DNA from: Edaphobacter bradus
GTDB taxonomy: Bacteria > Acidobacteriota > Terriglobia > Terriglobales > Acidobacteriaceae
NCBI RefSeq assembly: GCF_025685645.1
Contig: NZ_JAGSYF010000002.1
Location: forward strand, 62,001 to 126,000
Length of the DNA stretch: 64,000 nucleotides
Direction of reading: 5' to 3'
Below, in pieces: positions 9,790 through 19,181 of this stretch. How positions within the stretch are numbered: position 1 is the stretch's first letter; each line of letters begins with the position of its first letter. The translations under genes and the position numbers were made by a program. The notes under the pieces were generated by a model, which was not told the DNA's origin, did no database searches, and saw only the letters and a list, made by a program, of their open reading frames with translations.

Positions 9790-11535
9790 TCATCGGTCGA
9801 TATCGGCGAGCACATAGTCCAGGCTCCCAAGAATCGCCAGCAGGTCCGGAATCATAAGCCCCCGGCACAGCTGCGGCAGCATCTGCATATGCGGGAATGA
9901 CGGCGTGCGGATACGCGTCCTGTACGAGCCAGTTCCCCCGTCACTGATCAGGTAGTAGCCGTTATTGCCCTTGGTCCCTTCAATTGCCGCCATTGCTTCT
10001 CCCGCTGGAATGACTGGCCCCCAGCTCACGCCAAGAAAATGATGGATAAGCGTCTCGATATCATGCATGGTGCGCGCCTTGGGTGGCGGCGTGGTGAGCG
10101 GATGTTCGGCATTGCATGGGCCTCCCGGCATGTTGTCGACGCACTGCTGGATGATGCGAAGGCTCTGACGCATCTCCTCAACGTGGACAACTGCACGGTC
10201 ATAACAATCACCGGATTGGCCGACTGGTATTTCAAAGTCGAGCTGGCTGTAGCAGGAGTAGGGCTGCTTCTTGCGGAAATCCCATTCGAGTCCGCAGGCA
10301 CGCAGATTCGGCCCTGTCATGCCCCACTCGATCGCTTCTTCGACCGTGCAGCCGCCAATTCCCTTTGTGCGCCCTTTGAACAGACGGTTGCGTATAACGG
10401 TGCGATCGTATTCATCGAGCCGGGCTGGCAAGTATTGCAGAAACTCTCGGAATAACCGGTCCCATCCATTCGGAAGGTCTTGTGCCACCCCCCCGATACG
10501 AAACCAGTTCGGGTGCATGCGCGCGCCGCAGATCGCTTCGACAATCCCAAAGGCTCGTTCGCGGTCGTTGAACAGATAAAACACCGGCGACATTTGGCCG
10601 AGATCCTGCGCGAACGTGCCGTACCAGACCAGGTGGCTCATGATGCGAAAGAGCTCCGCCATCATGACGCGAATCATCTGCCCACGTGGCGGCACCGTAA
10701 TACCTGCAAGCTTTTCAACCGCTGTCAGGTACGCGAAGTTGTTCATCACACCGCCCAGATAGTCCACACGGTCGGTGTAAGGAATATAGGTATGCCACGT
10801 CTGGCGCTCGCCCATCTTTTCTGCGCCGCGATGATGAAAGCCTATGTCTGGCACAGCATCGACGATCACTTCGCCATCAAGCTGTAGAGCGATGCGCAGA
10901 ACGCCGTGCGTGCCCGGGTGCTGCGGCCCTACGTTCAGGAAGAGAAAGTCCAGACCGTCATGCTCGCGCAACATGCCCCACTCTTCAGGATGAAACTGCA
11001 ACGCTTGCTGTTCGGCGTCCTGCTTTTCGTCCGGCAGACGGAACGGCCCCATCTCAGTGGCGCGTGCCGCATGATCCTTGCGCAATGGGTGTCCCGACCA
11101 ACTCCGCGGCATGAGAATGCGCTCCAAATGCGGGTGCTTGTCGAAGACAATGCCGAACATGTCCCACACTTCGCGCTCGTACCAGTTGGCGGCACGGAAG
11201 ATATCGGTGATGGTTGGCAGTGTTAGCTGCTCTTCGTTGAGCGCGACCTTCAGCCGAACATACGAATTTCGCTCAAACGAGTAGAGGTGGTAAACCACCG
11301 TGAAGTCGCTCGGCGGCTGACCGTCGCGATGCGCACGTCCGCGTTCGTCGATTGCCGTGAGATCGTACAGCATCGTATATGGATCGGAGATGCTGGAGTG
11401 AAGCGAGCGTATCGCCTGATGGATGGCATCCTTCGACACCCAGAATGTAGGAATATCGTCACGGGCCGACTGAGGCGCAGCAGTATCCCCCAATTCATGC
11501 TGTAGCTCCTGATCGAGGACGAGGCCACTTGCCAT
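9790..11535 (-). CDS. nuoCD: Fused NADH-quinone oxidoreductase subunits C and D
   Basis: A single 581-residue protein joins the 30 kDa subunit (NuoC, about residues 1-180, with [20 protein letters not shown] and GHPLRKD) to the 49 kDa subunit (NuoD, about 190-581). The NuoD part has [27 protein letters not shown], and [16 protein letters not shown] quinone-site residues near the end. The fusion is a marker of the E. coli-type nuo operon. The linker (residues about 170-200) is polar, and no stop or frameshift separates the two halves. Confidence 0.96.
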   Translation of the reverse strand: MASGLVLDQELQHELGDTAAPQSARDDIPTFWVSKDAIHQAIRSLHSSISDPYTMLYDLTAIDERGRAHRDGQPPSDFTVVYHLYSFERNSYVRLKVALNEEQLTLPTITDIFRAANWYEREVWDMFGIVFDKHPHLERILMPRSWSGHPLRKDHAARATEMGPFRLPDEKQDAEQQALQFHPEEWGMLREHDGLDFLFLNVGPQHPGTHGVLRIALQLDGEVIVDAVPDIGFHHRGAEKMGERQTWHTYIPYTDRVDYLGGVMNNFAYLTAVEKLAGITVPPRGQMIRVMMAELFRIMSHLVWYGTFAQDLGQMSPVFYLFNDRERAFGIVEAICGARMHPNWFRIGGVAQDLPNGWDRLFREFLQYLPARLDEYDRTVIRNRLFKGRTKGIGGCTVEEAIEWGMTGPNLRACGLEWDFRKKQPYSCYSQLDFEIPVGQSGDCYDRAVVHVEEMRQSLRIIQQCVDNMPGGPCNAEHPLTTPPPKARTMHDIETLIHHFLGVSWGPVIPAGEAMAAIEGTKGNNGYYLISDGGTGSYRTRIRTPSFPHMQMLPQLCRGLMIPDLLAILGSLDYVLADIDR

Positions 11536-11553
11536 ACAGCACCGCCAGTACCG

Positions 11554-12189
11554 CTATACGCTATCGGGAGTCCTGAGCACCGTCAGCAACTGCCGCTGAG
11601 CCCGCTTCTCATCTCGCATGGAAGGCATCTCAGGCCGCTCCACTCCCTGCGGCCCGACTACCCAACTCAGGGGCCGCTTTTCCTTTCCAACCGCATCACG
11701 CAACAACAAGACACCTTCGAGAAATGCGTCCGGCCGAGGCGGACACCCAGGCACATATACGTCTACGGGCAAGAACTTATCTACGCCCTGTACAACGCTG
11801 TAGATGTCATACATGCCGCCTGAATTCGCGCATGAGCCCATGGAGATGACCCAGCGCGGCTCCATCATCTGCTCATACAGGCGCTGAATGACCGGAGCCA
11901 TCTTGATGAAGACCGTACCTGCAATGACCATGAGGTCTGCTTCTCGTGGTGTACCGCGTATCACTTCAGCGCCGAACCTCGAGATGTCATATTTGCTGGT
12001 AATGCTCGTAGCCATCTCCACAAAGCAACATGAGAGACCAAAGTTGAAGGGCCAGACGGAGTTTTTGCGACCCCAAGCAACAAGGTCATCCACGCGAGAC
12101 AGAATGAGCGTACGACGGATCGCGTCGTCAGAAGATTCACCGACTTTTTCAACCTGCGGGGCACCAAGCCGACTGATCGACCAGGGCAT
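11554..12189 (-). CDS. nuoB: NADH-quinone oxidoreductase subunit B, cluster N2
   Basis: This subunit holds the terminal 4Fe-4S cluster N2 that reduces quinone. It has the adjacent cysteines in [11 protein letters not shown], the third ligand in [11 protein letters not shown] and the fourth in [10 protein letters not shown]. The length is 211 residues, within family range. The gap to nuoA is 16 bases and to nuoCD 18 bases. The C-terminal tail (about residues 175-211) is basic and not conserved. Confidence 0.96.
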   Translation of the reverse strand: MPWSISRLGAPQVEKVGESSDDAIRRTLILSRVDDLVAWGRKNSVWPFNFGLSCCFVEMATSITSKYDISRFGAEVIRGTPREADLMVIAGTVFIKMAPVIQRLYEQMMEPRWVISMGSCANSGGMYDIYSVVQGVDKFLPVDVYVPGCPPRPDAFLEGVLLLRDAVGKEKRPLSWVVGPQGVERPEMPSMRDEKRAQRQLLTVLRTPDSV

Positions 12190-12205
12190 AATTCACCATC
12201 CGTTT

Positions 12206-12574
12206 CTAACTTGTCCGTCGGCTTCCGCTCCAATCCAGCGCACCCACGCGCCATAGATAGACCAGGGTTGCGAGCAGGACCGCCATAAAAAGCGAGGCCT
12301 CGCCGTAGCCGGTCCATCCAGTTTCACGGACGGAGATCGCCCACGCAAAAATGAAGACCGCTTCGAGATCGAAGATCACGAAGAACATGGCGACCAAGTA
12401 GAACTTGGCCGACAACCGCACTCGCGCAGACCCCTGCGAGAGGATACCTGATTCATAGGGGGTGCCCGTTGCCCGATTGTGATGTCGCTGACCCAGTACG
12501 AAAGACAGGCCAAGCATAGCGACAACGAGCATGATAACGATTACGAGATAGACTGCCAGCGGCCAAAGGTCCAT
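12206..12574 (-). CDS. nuoA: NADH-quinone oxidoreductase subunit A
   Basis: This is the first gene of the nuo operon, a small three-helix membrane subunit next to the quinone site. Motifs are YESGI after the first helix, [21 protein letters not shown] with the conserved membrane acids, and a third hydrophobic segment. The start is ATG at 12574 (122 residues, beginning [10 protein letters not shown]). A GTG at 12592 in the same frame would add six residues. No convincing promoter was picked out in the upstream 400 bases. Confidence 0.93.
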   Translation of the reverse strand: MDLWPLAVYLVIVIMLVVAMLGLSFVLGQRHHNRATGTPYESGILSQGSARVRLSAKFYLVAMFFVIFDLEAVFIFAWAISVRETGWTGYGEASLFMAVLLATLVYLWRVGALDWSGSRRTS

Positions 12575-12978
12575 AGTCCTTCGCCTCAACACAACCCGTC
12601 AGCTTTGTATCGCTAGCAAGTATGGACCAGATCAACAGGATTCGCAACTATCCGGTAATGGGCGAGTTGACCGCCACCAACTATCCGTCGGTATCGGCCC
12701 GACTGACCTGGCAGGAAGCCAGCAAGACGCTAAGCGAACCGGCGGTGCCTTTACCTCCGTCTGGAACTATGCTCATTCCCCCCAAACCGATGTAGCTTCA
12801 CAAGCTGCATGATGAGATCTGCTATCACCTTGATCAATCCCTGATGCGTCGGTGGGGATGGATCACTGCCTGTGTTTAGCAACGCTTTGATAAACACGTG
12901 ACAGAAAGATGACATCCCCCGCGCAACGATCTTCGACCCGCCGCGTCTAGATAAGGAAAGGTTTAGCGGAACTCATTG
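12575..12978. other. Divergent intergenic region upstream of nuoA and the flavoprotein gene
   Basis: About 400 bases separate two divergently transcribed units, so the nuo promoter and the promoter of the flavoprotein gene should both be here. I see no clear -35/-10 pair on either strand. An open frame of 57 codons lies inside it and is listed separately. An AAGGAAAGG stretch lies shortly before 12979. Confidence 0.6.
12622..12795 (+). CDS. Possible small protein of 57 residues
   Basis: An ATG at 12622 opens a frame to TAG at 12795, in the otherwise non-coding region before the flavoprotein gene. The predicted protein begins MDQINRIRNYPVMGEL and ends in a proline-rich tail. There is no good ribosome binding site (CGCTAGCAAG precedes the ATG), no signal peptide and no family I recognise. 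It could be a remnant of a longer gene or a chance frame. Confidence 0.2.
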   Translation: MDQINRIRNYPVMGELTATNYPSVSARLTWQEASKTLSEPAVPLPPSGTMLIPPKPM

Positions 12979-14097
12979 ATGCCTGGATCGACCGATGCAC
13001 TCATCGTTGGCGGCGGACCAGCGGGATTAGCCGCCGCAATCGCTCTGCGACAAAGAAACATCGGCTGCGTGGTTGTGGAGGCCTTGCCTCCGGCGATTGA
13101 CAAGGCATGTGGTGAAGGGCTCATGCCGAATGCGCTCAGCGCACTTGAATCCCTCGGCGTTCAGATCACAGACGAGGATGGATATCCGTTTCGCGGAATA
13201 CGATTTGCAAACGCAGCGCACCAGGTAGATGCGCAGTTCCCTGAAGGCTACGGAGTCGGTGTTCGCAGGATCAGGCTGCACGAACGTCTGGCGCTACGTG
13301 CGCATCGTTGCGGCGTCAACATCCTCTGGAACAGCCGCGTCACACTGCTCGATCGGGGCATGTCCTCGATCGACGGCACACAGATAGCGTTTCGCTGGTT
13401 GATCGGTGCCGATGGACAGGGCTCTTTCGTGCGTCGCTGGGCGGGGCTTGACCAGACACGAAAGAAACGCCTGCGATATGGCTTTCGGCGGCACTATCAG
13501 ATAAGGCCATGGAGCGAGTTTGTCGAGGTGCATTGGGGCCCGGGTGGTCAGATTTACGTCACGCCTGTATCTCCGGAGTCCGTGTGTATCGTGTTCGTCA
13601 CCGCTGACCTGCGTGATCGCAGCGATATCCTCGCGTCGTTCCCTGCCTTACGCCAGCGGCTCAGTAGCGCTCCCCTTCTATCGCAGCAGCGAGGCGCAGT
13701 TTCAGCAACCCGCGAATTGAGCCGAGTTGCAGACGGAACAGTTGCCCTGGTCGGCGATGCCTCTGGCTCGACAGATGCCATCACAGGGGAAGGACTCGCG
13801 ATGTCGTTTCGTCAGGCAAGCGCATTGGCCGAAGCAATCGAGGCGGGGTCTTTGGCGGGCTATAGCCGTGCGCATGAGCGGATCGGAAGGCTGCCACACG
13901 CCATGGGGTCTCTTATGCTGACAATGGACCGCTGGCCGTCAGTTGAGGTGCGCGCCATGCGGGCTCTCTCCTCCAATCCGGAGCTGTTTCGCGAACTGCT
14001 GTCCGTCCATTTGGGGATGAAGGGTCTGTTCGAGTTTGCCATGCTGCGTGGACCAAAGCTCGGCTGGAGTCTCATGACTGGAAGTCATCACGGTTAA
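12979..14097 (+). CDS. FAD-dependent oxidoreductase, geranylgeranyl reductase-like
   Basis: This is a flavoprotein monooxygenase or reductase of the UbiH/geranylgeranyl-reductase fold, 372 residues. The N-terminal dinucleotide motif is VGGGPAGLAAA (residues about 10-20); ADGQGSFVRRW is the central DG-type motif, and VALVGDASGSTDAITGEG is the FAD-binding GD motif near residue 255. CGEGLMPNAL near residue 45 resembles the CGEG/CGG motif of geranylgeranyl-reductase-like enzymes. The ATG at 12979 is preferred over a TTG one codon earlier. The YceI gene follows by 11 bases, so the two are probably cotranscribed. The substrate is unknown; a polyprenyl or polyketide substrate is a guess. Confidence 0.82.
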   Translation: MPGSTDALIVGGGPAGLAAAIALRQRNIGCVVVEALPPAIDKACGEGLMPNALSALESLGVQITDEDGYPFRGIRFANAAHQVDAQFPEGYGVGVRRIRLHERLALRAHRCGVNILWNSRVTLLDRGMSSIDGTQIAFRWLIGADGQGSFVRRWAGLDQTRKKRLRYGFRRHYQIRPWSEFVEVHWGPGGQIYVTPVSPESVCIVFVTADLRDRSDILASFPALRQRLSSAPLLSQQRGAVSATRELSRVADGTVALVGDASGSTDAITGEGLAMSFRQASALAEAIEAGSLAGYSRAHERIGRLPHAMGSLMLTMDRWPSVEVRAMRALSSNPELFRELLSVHLGMKGLFEFAMLRGPKLGWSLMTGSHHG

Positions 14098-14108
14098 GGG
14101 GGAAATCG

Positions 14109-14714
14109 ATGCAACGGAAGAGCACGGCCGGTCGAAATTTCGGATTGTTGCTGGGAATCGTTGGGTCGCTTCTGACCTTTGTGGCAATTGCGATTGCACA
14201 GGCTCCACATGAGATCGACATCACACTCGATCCCGTAGCTACAACCGTTCATTGGACGCTCGGCGATGTTCTGCACACCGTTCATGGATCTTTCAAACTG
14301 AAGAAGGGCGCAATCCACTACGATCCTCTCACCGGCAATGCCACGGGCTTGATCGAGATCGATGCGGCCAGCGGAGAGAGCGGAAGTTCTGCGCGCGATC
14401 AGAGAATGCACAAAGATGTTCTCGAGAGCCTGCGATACCAGACCATTACCTTTCGCCCCACGCACGTGGAGGGCAAGTTTGATCAGGCAGCTCAGGGCGT
14501 CTTCACTGTAGATGGAGTCTTCAGTCTTCATGGCGCGGACCACCCTATGAAGATGATGGTGAGCGCTCACCCGCAATCGGCCGGCGTCGAGCTCGACACT
14601 CACTTCGAAGTACCCTATGTGCAATGGGGATTGAAGGACCCAAGCACCTTCGTTCTGCGCGTGAATAAGGCAGTCTCTATTGATGTAGAGAGCGTCGCGC
14701 AAGTAAGACCCTGA
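14109..14714 (+). CDS. Exported YceI-family lipid-binding-like protein
   Basis: A 201-residue protein with an N-terminal hydrophobic segment (LLLGIVGSLLTFVAIAIAQA), probably a signal peptide cleaved near residue 31. The rest fits the YceI lipocalin-like beta-barrel: VHWTLGDVLHTVHGSF at the start, GLIEIDAASGESG, RDQRMHKDVLES, and ITFRPTHVEG in the family order. YceI proteins bind isoprenoid-type amphiphiles in the periplasm. The pairing with a geranylgeranyl-reductase-like flavoprotein just upstream fits a role in isoprenoid quinone or polyprenyl metabolism, which is inference. Confidence 0.85.
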   Translation: MQRKSTAGRNFGLLLGIVGSLLTFVAIAIAQAPHEIDITLDPVATTVHWTLGDVLHTVHGSFKLKKGAIHYDPLTGNATGLIEIDAASGESGSSARDQRMHKDVLESLRYQTITFRPTHVEGKFDQAAQGVFTVDGVFSLHGADHPMKMMVSAHPQSAGVELDTHFEVPYVQWGLKDPSTFVLRVNKAVSIDVESVAQVRP

Positions 14715-14781
14715 CCGCACAACCTCGTCAAATTGACGCAGGGCGTACACCATGCGCTGCCGAAGCGTCTGGTGATGTAAC

Positions 14782-14815
14782 AAAAAAGACGCAGGAGGCA
14801 TGTGCTCCTCCCGCG
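14782..14815 (-). terminator. Probable rho-independent terminator of the TonB receptor gene
   Basis: Read on the minus strand, an imperfect GC-rich hairpin (GAGGAGC / GCCTCCT arms around 14790-14814) is followed by TTTTTT. It lies 30 bases after the receptor stop codon and between convergent genes. Confidence 0.5.
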
Positions 14816-14843
14816 CCCGCTGACTGCCTGTACAACATCTGGT

Positions 14844-17800
14844 TTAGAAGAACAGCTTCATAGCGAGTTGTAGGCGCCGGGAGGCATTGGGTCCCCCTCT
14901 GGCGCTGGTGATTGAGCTGAAGTTTGTGGTGAGGAAGTTCAGGGTTCCTGTTGCTGGCTGCGCCAGCGGCGTAGTGTTGGTTGCGTTGAATGCCTCGGCC
15001 CGGAACTGCAGCCTGACCGTCTCGGTAACGGTGAAGTCCTTGAGGATCGAGGCATCGAGGTTGGTGAAATGAGGACCGCGAGCCTGCTGCGGGCCTCCGC
15101 CAAGCGGAGCGTAGTTGGATTGCCCGATCGCCGTTGCAGCAGCCGGCTGAGCAAATGCCTGGGGGTTCAGCCACTGCGAGTAGTTGTGCTTGCCGCCGTA
15201 GATGTTTGCGCCCGGAACGACATTGGCAAAGCAGCCAAACGCAGAGGTGGCAATTGGGCAGTTTACTGTGAACGGCTGACCGGTCTGGTAGGTGTAGATG
15301 AAGTTGACGTTCCATCCGCCAACCGCCAGGTCCGTGAGCTTGTTGGCATTGCCCAGCCACTCGCGGCCGTGGCCGAAGGGCAGCGCATACGATCCGGAGC
15401 CGTGGACCACGTTGGTAGCGTCGGTATCGCAGAGCCCGTAGTCGGCTGCGATGCCGAAGCCGGGAAGCCATTCGGCCCTGTACTGCTGGTTCTGCGAGGC
15501 CTGCGTGTGCTGGTCGGTCAGGCACTTGCTGTAGGTGTAGTTCGCGAGAACACTCAGACCGGCGCCAAGTTGGCGCTCGTAGGTCACCTGCAGCGAGTTG
15601 TAACTGCTGGTTGCATTGGTCGTCTCGTAGGTTGCGTTCCTGGCAAAGCTCGGGAACGGAACGTAGTTCTGAGGGTTGGCGCTGGGAGGGAGAAGCTGGC
15701 TCGGTGAGTTGAAGTACCCGAGGTTGTCCAGGTGACGGCCGGTCGATCCGACGTATGCGATCTGGATGGAGTCGTGGTTGGTGAACTGGTCCTGGACTGT
15801 CAGATTGAAAGACTGAATGTAGGGAGTCTTGAAGTCATACTGCCGCCCGTACAGATTCAGTCCCTGCCCGCTGTTGACCGTGGGGTCGGAGATGTTGATC
15901 TGGGCGAATGCGCTCTCCATGGTCGCCGTTGCTCCATTGGGAAGCACGATCGGATGCTGCGAGTCGGGGCTGGGGAAGGTGGAGGTGTAGACAAATGGAT
16001 AGTTGGTGCCGAGAGTTCCGCCGTAACCCAGGTTTCCGAGCGCACCATAGGCAATGCCGTATCCTCCGCGGACCGCGAGCGTCGGATTGACACGATAAGC
16101 AAAGCCAAGACGCGGAGCGAAGTTCGTCTTCTGCGCATTGCCCAGAGTAAGGCCTGAGACGCACTTGAGTGTGATGTTGCTGCTCACCAGCAGAGCGTCG
16201 AAGGATGCGGAACGCGACACTGCGCACCCCTTATTCGATATGTAGTAGGTGCCGGTGTTGCCGTTTCCGCCGTTGGCGACGAAGTTCGCCTGCCGGCCAG
16301 AGCTCTCGGCATAGGGCGTGAAGTAATCCCAACGGAGGCCGAGGTTCAGCGTCAGGTCCGGCGTAATCTTCCAGTCATCTTGGAAGTAGGCACCGATGTA
16401 CCAGCGATGATCGTCGGTCGCGGAGATGTTCGACCCGGAGAAGGTGCCCAGCCCGCCTACGTTCTTTACGCCACCAACTGTAGAAGCGATTGGGACGAGC
16501 AGCATATCGCCGAGGCCAGTGAGGTTGCTGTTCTTGTTCGGGATATCGGAATATTGGCCGCTATAGGTCATAAATCCCCTGCCCTGGGGTGGCTGGGAGA
16601 TGTCGCCTTCGATGTCGTCGACCTGCACCCCCATCTTGAAGGCATGGTTGCGGTAGACCTTGGTGACGCTGTCGGCTCCTTCGATGCTGTAGACGTACTG
16701 GAGCGTCGGGGTGAAATTGCCGACACCGATGTGGGTCAGGCCGTTGATGTTGATCGGAGGAATTCCGCCGTTATTGGCAACCTGCGGAATGCCCTGGATG
16801 CCATACTCAGCGGGAATTCCCATCGTGTTTCCAAAGACCGACCGCTGCAACTTGTCTGCGTGCATCATGCCGACATGCATTTCGTTGGTTAGGGTCGTTG
16901 TAAAGACGTGGGTGTATCCAACCGCGAAGGCATAGGCCGGGAAGCTATCGTTGCGCCCTCCCGACTGACCCACGGCCCGGTTAGGCAGCGCCGACGGAAC
17001 CGCAGACGAGTAGAGGCTGCGGTCATAGGTTCCGTTCAGGATGTTCTTGTCGTTGATGTGCTCGTCGATGCGCAGGTCATAGGTATCGACATTGGTCACG
17101 GTTCTGGGAGACCAGAAAAAGTTATTGTTAAGACCCGAGGCGGTCGCCGTGGGATAGACCCCGAGCAGCTTCACGGCATTGGGGTCGATACGGCTGGCCG
17201 GAATGATGTTGAGCTGCGAGGTGGCGCCGACGAACGTGGTCTTCCCGGCCAGGCTCCCGGTATAGAACGGATCGCGCACATAGCTGCCCGCAGTTCCGCT
17301 CAGGCCGGTAATAGGATCCACGCCCGAGGCAGGAATCTGGCGCGTCGTCGCCGGGTCGAGGACGGTGCCGTGCGGGATGACGCGACCGAGAGCGTCCGTG
17401 CCCGTGCCGCTGTTGTAGGTAATCAGGTCCTGCAGGTTGGTAAAGCCGCTGTTCACCATCGCCGCGGTGGGCACAGTGCTTGTGGCAGGAGAGGGCAGCA
17501 CGTACCGCTGTCCCTGGTAGGCAAAGAAGAAGAACGTCTTGTCGCGAACGATCGGGCCGCCGATGGTGGCGCCGAAGATGTTCTGGCGGTATTCCGGCCG
17601 TGCCTTTTGGTTAAGCTTGTTGAAGAAGAGGTTCGCGTTGAAGACGTCGTTGCGGACGTATTCCCACACGTCACCGTGAAAGCGATTGGTGCCAGACTTG
17701 GTGGTGGCATTCACCACTCCGCCGGTGGAGTGCCCAAACTCGGCGCTGAAGTTGCCGTTCTGCAGCTTGAACTCCTCGATGGCGTCCGGAGGAGGCGTGA

Positions 17801-18476
17801 TGGTGGCGTTGCTATTGACGGAGGAGCCCCCGTACATCTCAATGTTGTCGTTGATGCCATTGAGCCTAAAGTCGTTCTGCCACAAGTTGGCGCCGTCAAC
17901 CACGAAGAAGGCGCTGGACGAAGCGCCTGAGTCTGAGCTTGGCTGGCCAGGAGGCGCTGTGGTGACGCCAGCCGAGAGCTGTGAGAGCGAAGTCCAATTT
18001 CGGCCCTGCAGCGGGAGATCGTTTACGGTCTGCGTCCGGATCGTCTGTCCGACCGATCCATTCTCGGCCTGTAGCAGAGGAGCCGAGGCCGTGACCTCAA
18101 CCTGCTGCGTGACTTGGCCAGCCTCGAACTTGACGTCGATCGTCAGGATGTTCTGGATGTGTACTTCGACACCGATTACGGTGAAGGTCCGGAAGCCCGG
18201 TGCCTCGGCCTTAAGGACATAGGTTCCCGTTCGCACGCCGGAAACTGTGTAACTGCCAGTCGCTGTGGACTGCGCCGTGAGCGAGATACCGGTTGACGGA
18301 TTGGTGAGGGTAATCTGAGCGCCTGGGACGGCCGCTCCAGTTGGGTCGGTAACGGTACCGGTGACGCCGCCAGTATCTACCTGAGCATACAGGGCTACCG
18401 GTACAAATCCAGTCACCAGCAACAGAAGAAAGATACAGGCCGGAATGATCTTTCCAGCACGTTTCATTTGGAACAT
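14844..18476 (-). CDS. Oar-like TonB-dependent receptor with carboxypeptidase-like N-domain
   Basis: An outer-membrane beta-barrel protein of 1210 residues. It has a signal peptide (hydrophobic to about residue 31, ending ALYAQ), a carboxypeptidase-regulatory-like beta-sandwich at about 33-120 (GGVTGTVTDPTGAAVPGAQI), a plug-like segment with TVNDLPLQGRNWTSLSQLS near 150 and GGVVNATTKSGTN near 255, and a long barrel ending in LQLAMKLFF with a terminal aromatic. This architecture is expanded in Acidobacteria and thought to import or bind polymers. The ATG at 18476 has GGAGGC about 7 bases upstream. It is monocistronic; no dedicated TonB, substrate-binding or glycanase gene is adjacent, so the ligand cannot be predicted. 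Confidence 0.92.
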   Translation of the reverse strand: MFQMKRAGKIIPACIFLLLLVTGFVPVALYAQVDTGGVTGTVTDPTGAAVPGAQITLTNPSTGISLTAQSTATGSYTVSGVRTGTYVLKAEAPGFRTFTVIGVEVHIQNILTIDVKFEAGQVTQQVEVTASAPLLQAENGSVGQTIRTQTVNDLPLQGRNWTSLSQLSAGVTTAPPGQPSSDSGASSSAFFVVDGANLWQNDFRLNGINDNIEMYGGSSVNSNATITPPPDAIEEFKLQNGNFSAEFGHSTGGVVNATTKSGTNRFHGDVWEYVRNDVFNANLFFNKLNQKARPEYRQNIFGATIGGPIVRDKTFFFFAYQGQRYVLPSPATSTVPTAAMVNSGFTNLQDLITYNSGTGTDALGRVIPHGTVLDPATTRQIPASGVDPITGLSGTAGSYVRDPFYTGSLAGKTTFVGATSQLNIIPASRIDPNAVKLLGVYPTATASGLNNNFFWSPRTVTNVDTYDLRIDEHINDKNILNGTYDRSLYSSAVPSALPNRAVGQSGGRNDSFPAYAFAVGYTHVFTTTLTNEMHVGMMHADKLQRSVFGNTMGIPAEYGIQGIPQVANNGGIPPININGLTHIGVGNFTPTLQYVYSIEGADSVTKVYRNHAFKMGVQVDDIEGDISQPPQGRGFMTYSGQYSDIPNKNSNLTGLGDMLLVPIASTVGGVKNVGGLGTFSGSNISATDDHRWYIGAYFQDDWKITPDLTLNLGLRWDYFTPYAESSGRQANFVANGGNGNTGTYYISNKGCAVSRSASFDALLVSSNITLKCVSGLTLGNAQKTNFAPRLGFAYRVNPTLAVRGGYGIAYGALGNLGYGGTLGTNYPFVYTSTFPSPDSQHPIVLPNGATATMESAFAQINISDPTVNSGQGLNLYGRQYDFKTPYIQSFNLTVQDQFTNHDSIQIAYVGSTGRHLDNLGYFNSPSQLLPPSANPQNYVPFPSFARNATYETTNATSSYNSLQVTYERQLGAGLSVLANYTYSKCLTDQHTQASQNQQYRAEWLPGFGIAADYGLCDTDATNVVHGSGSYALPFGHGREWLGNANKLTDLAVGGWNVNFIYTYQTGQPFTVNCPIATSAFGCFANVVPGANIYGGKHNYSQWLNPQAFAQPAAATAIGQSNYAPLGGGPQQARGPHFTNLDASILKDFTVTETVRLQFRAEAFNATNTTPLAQPATGTLNFLTTNFSSITSARGGPNASRRLQLAMKLFF

Positions 18477-18559
18477 AAAAGAGCCTCCTGATGAACTACC
18501 TGAAAGTCGTGTTGTGATTGTTCGCTGCAGTTGAGCCTTCCATGCGCGGACGGCAGGAG

Positions 18560-18589
18560 AGCATACGTAACCGATAACTGAATTTGCAA
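18560..18589 (-). promoter_or_regulatory. Possible sigma-70 promoter of the TonB receptor gene
   Basis: On the minus strand TTGCAA (18584-18589) and TATGCT (18560-18565) are separated by 18 bases, about 85 bases before the receptor start. Both boxes match consensus only partly. Confidence 0.3.
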
Positions 18590-18644
18590 GATGGGGCGGT
18601 CACAAATCTGTGAATCGTTTGCGAAAATCGCCGTCGCTTCGCTC

Positions 18645-19106
18645 TTACCGCTGTCCCTCTGAGGATAGGACGCGGAGCAACCTGAGCGTATTCGTGTCCG
18701 GCTGGCCTGCGAAATACGTTGCAATTGCGTCGAGAAAGAGCCGATTCTCCGTTGTGGCCTCCGCGAAAAGAGTCATCGAGGACCAGAACTTCAGATCGTC
18801 CGGGTCGCCCAGGATTTTGTCGATCGCGCGGCCTTGCATCCGGTTGTGAATCTCAAGCACAAGCTGCGTGCACTCACGCAGGCGCGGGCCCAGCACGGGA
18901 TGCTCAAGATAGGCCCCCGCCTCTGCGATCGACTTGAGAGCAAAGTGCTGGGATGTAGGGCTTGAGCCAAGCCCGGCAATTTGCGGAAAGATGAACCATA
19001 TCCAATGGCTGCGCTTGCGGCCGGCGCGGAGTTCGGCGAGCACCTGCGGGTAGACCTGTTCCTGGGCATCAATGAAGCGCTGAAGATCGAAGGAATCGGC
19101 GGGCAT
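18645..19106 (-). CDS. DUF1810 family protein
   Basis: A 153-residue cytoplasmic protein of the DUF1810 family. Family features seen are FIDAQEQVYPQVLAELRAGR, SHWIWFIFPQIAGLG, and a C-terminal segment ending LRLLR. There is no signal peptide or membrane segment. The biochemical function of the family is not established. It stands between the TonB receptor and an SDR gene, both on the same strand but separated by 75 or more bases. Confidence 0.88.
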   Translation of the reverse strand: MPADSFDLQRFIDAQEQVYPQVLAELRAGRKRSHWIWFIFPQIAGLGSSPTSQHFALKSIAEAGAYLEHPVLGPRLRECTQLVLEIHNRMQGRAIDKILGDPDDLKFWSSMTLFAEATTENRLFLDAIATYFAGQPDTNTLRLLRVLSSEGQR

Positions 19107-19181
19107 AGCGACACACCTCTGGACCAGAGACAGGCAAATCCTGCGCCCGCGCGATCGTATGCGTCAAGCAGTTCGGCGTGC

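Noticed and set aside
16908..17930. 340-codon plus-strand frame
   Set aside because: Antisense to the TonB receptor barrel; Arg/Val-rich mirror translation.
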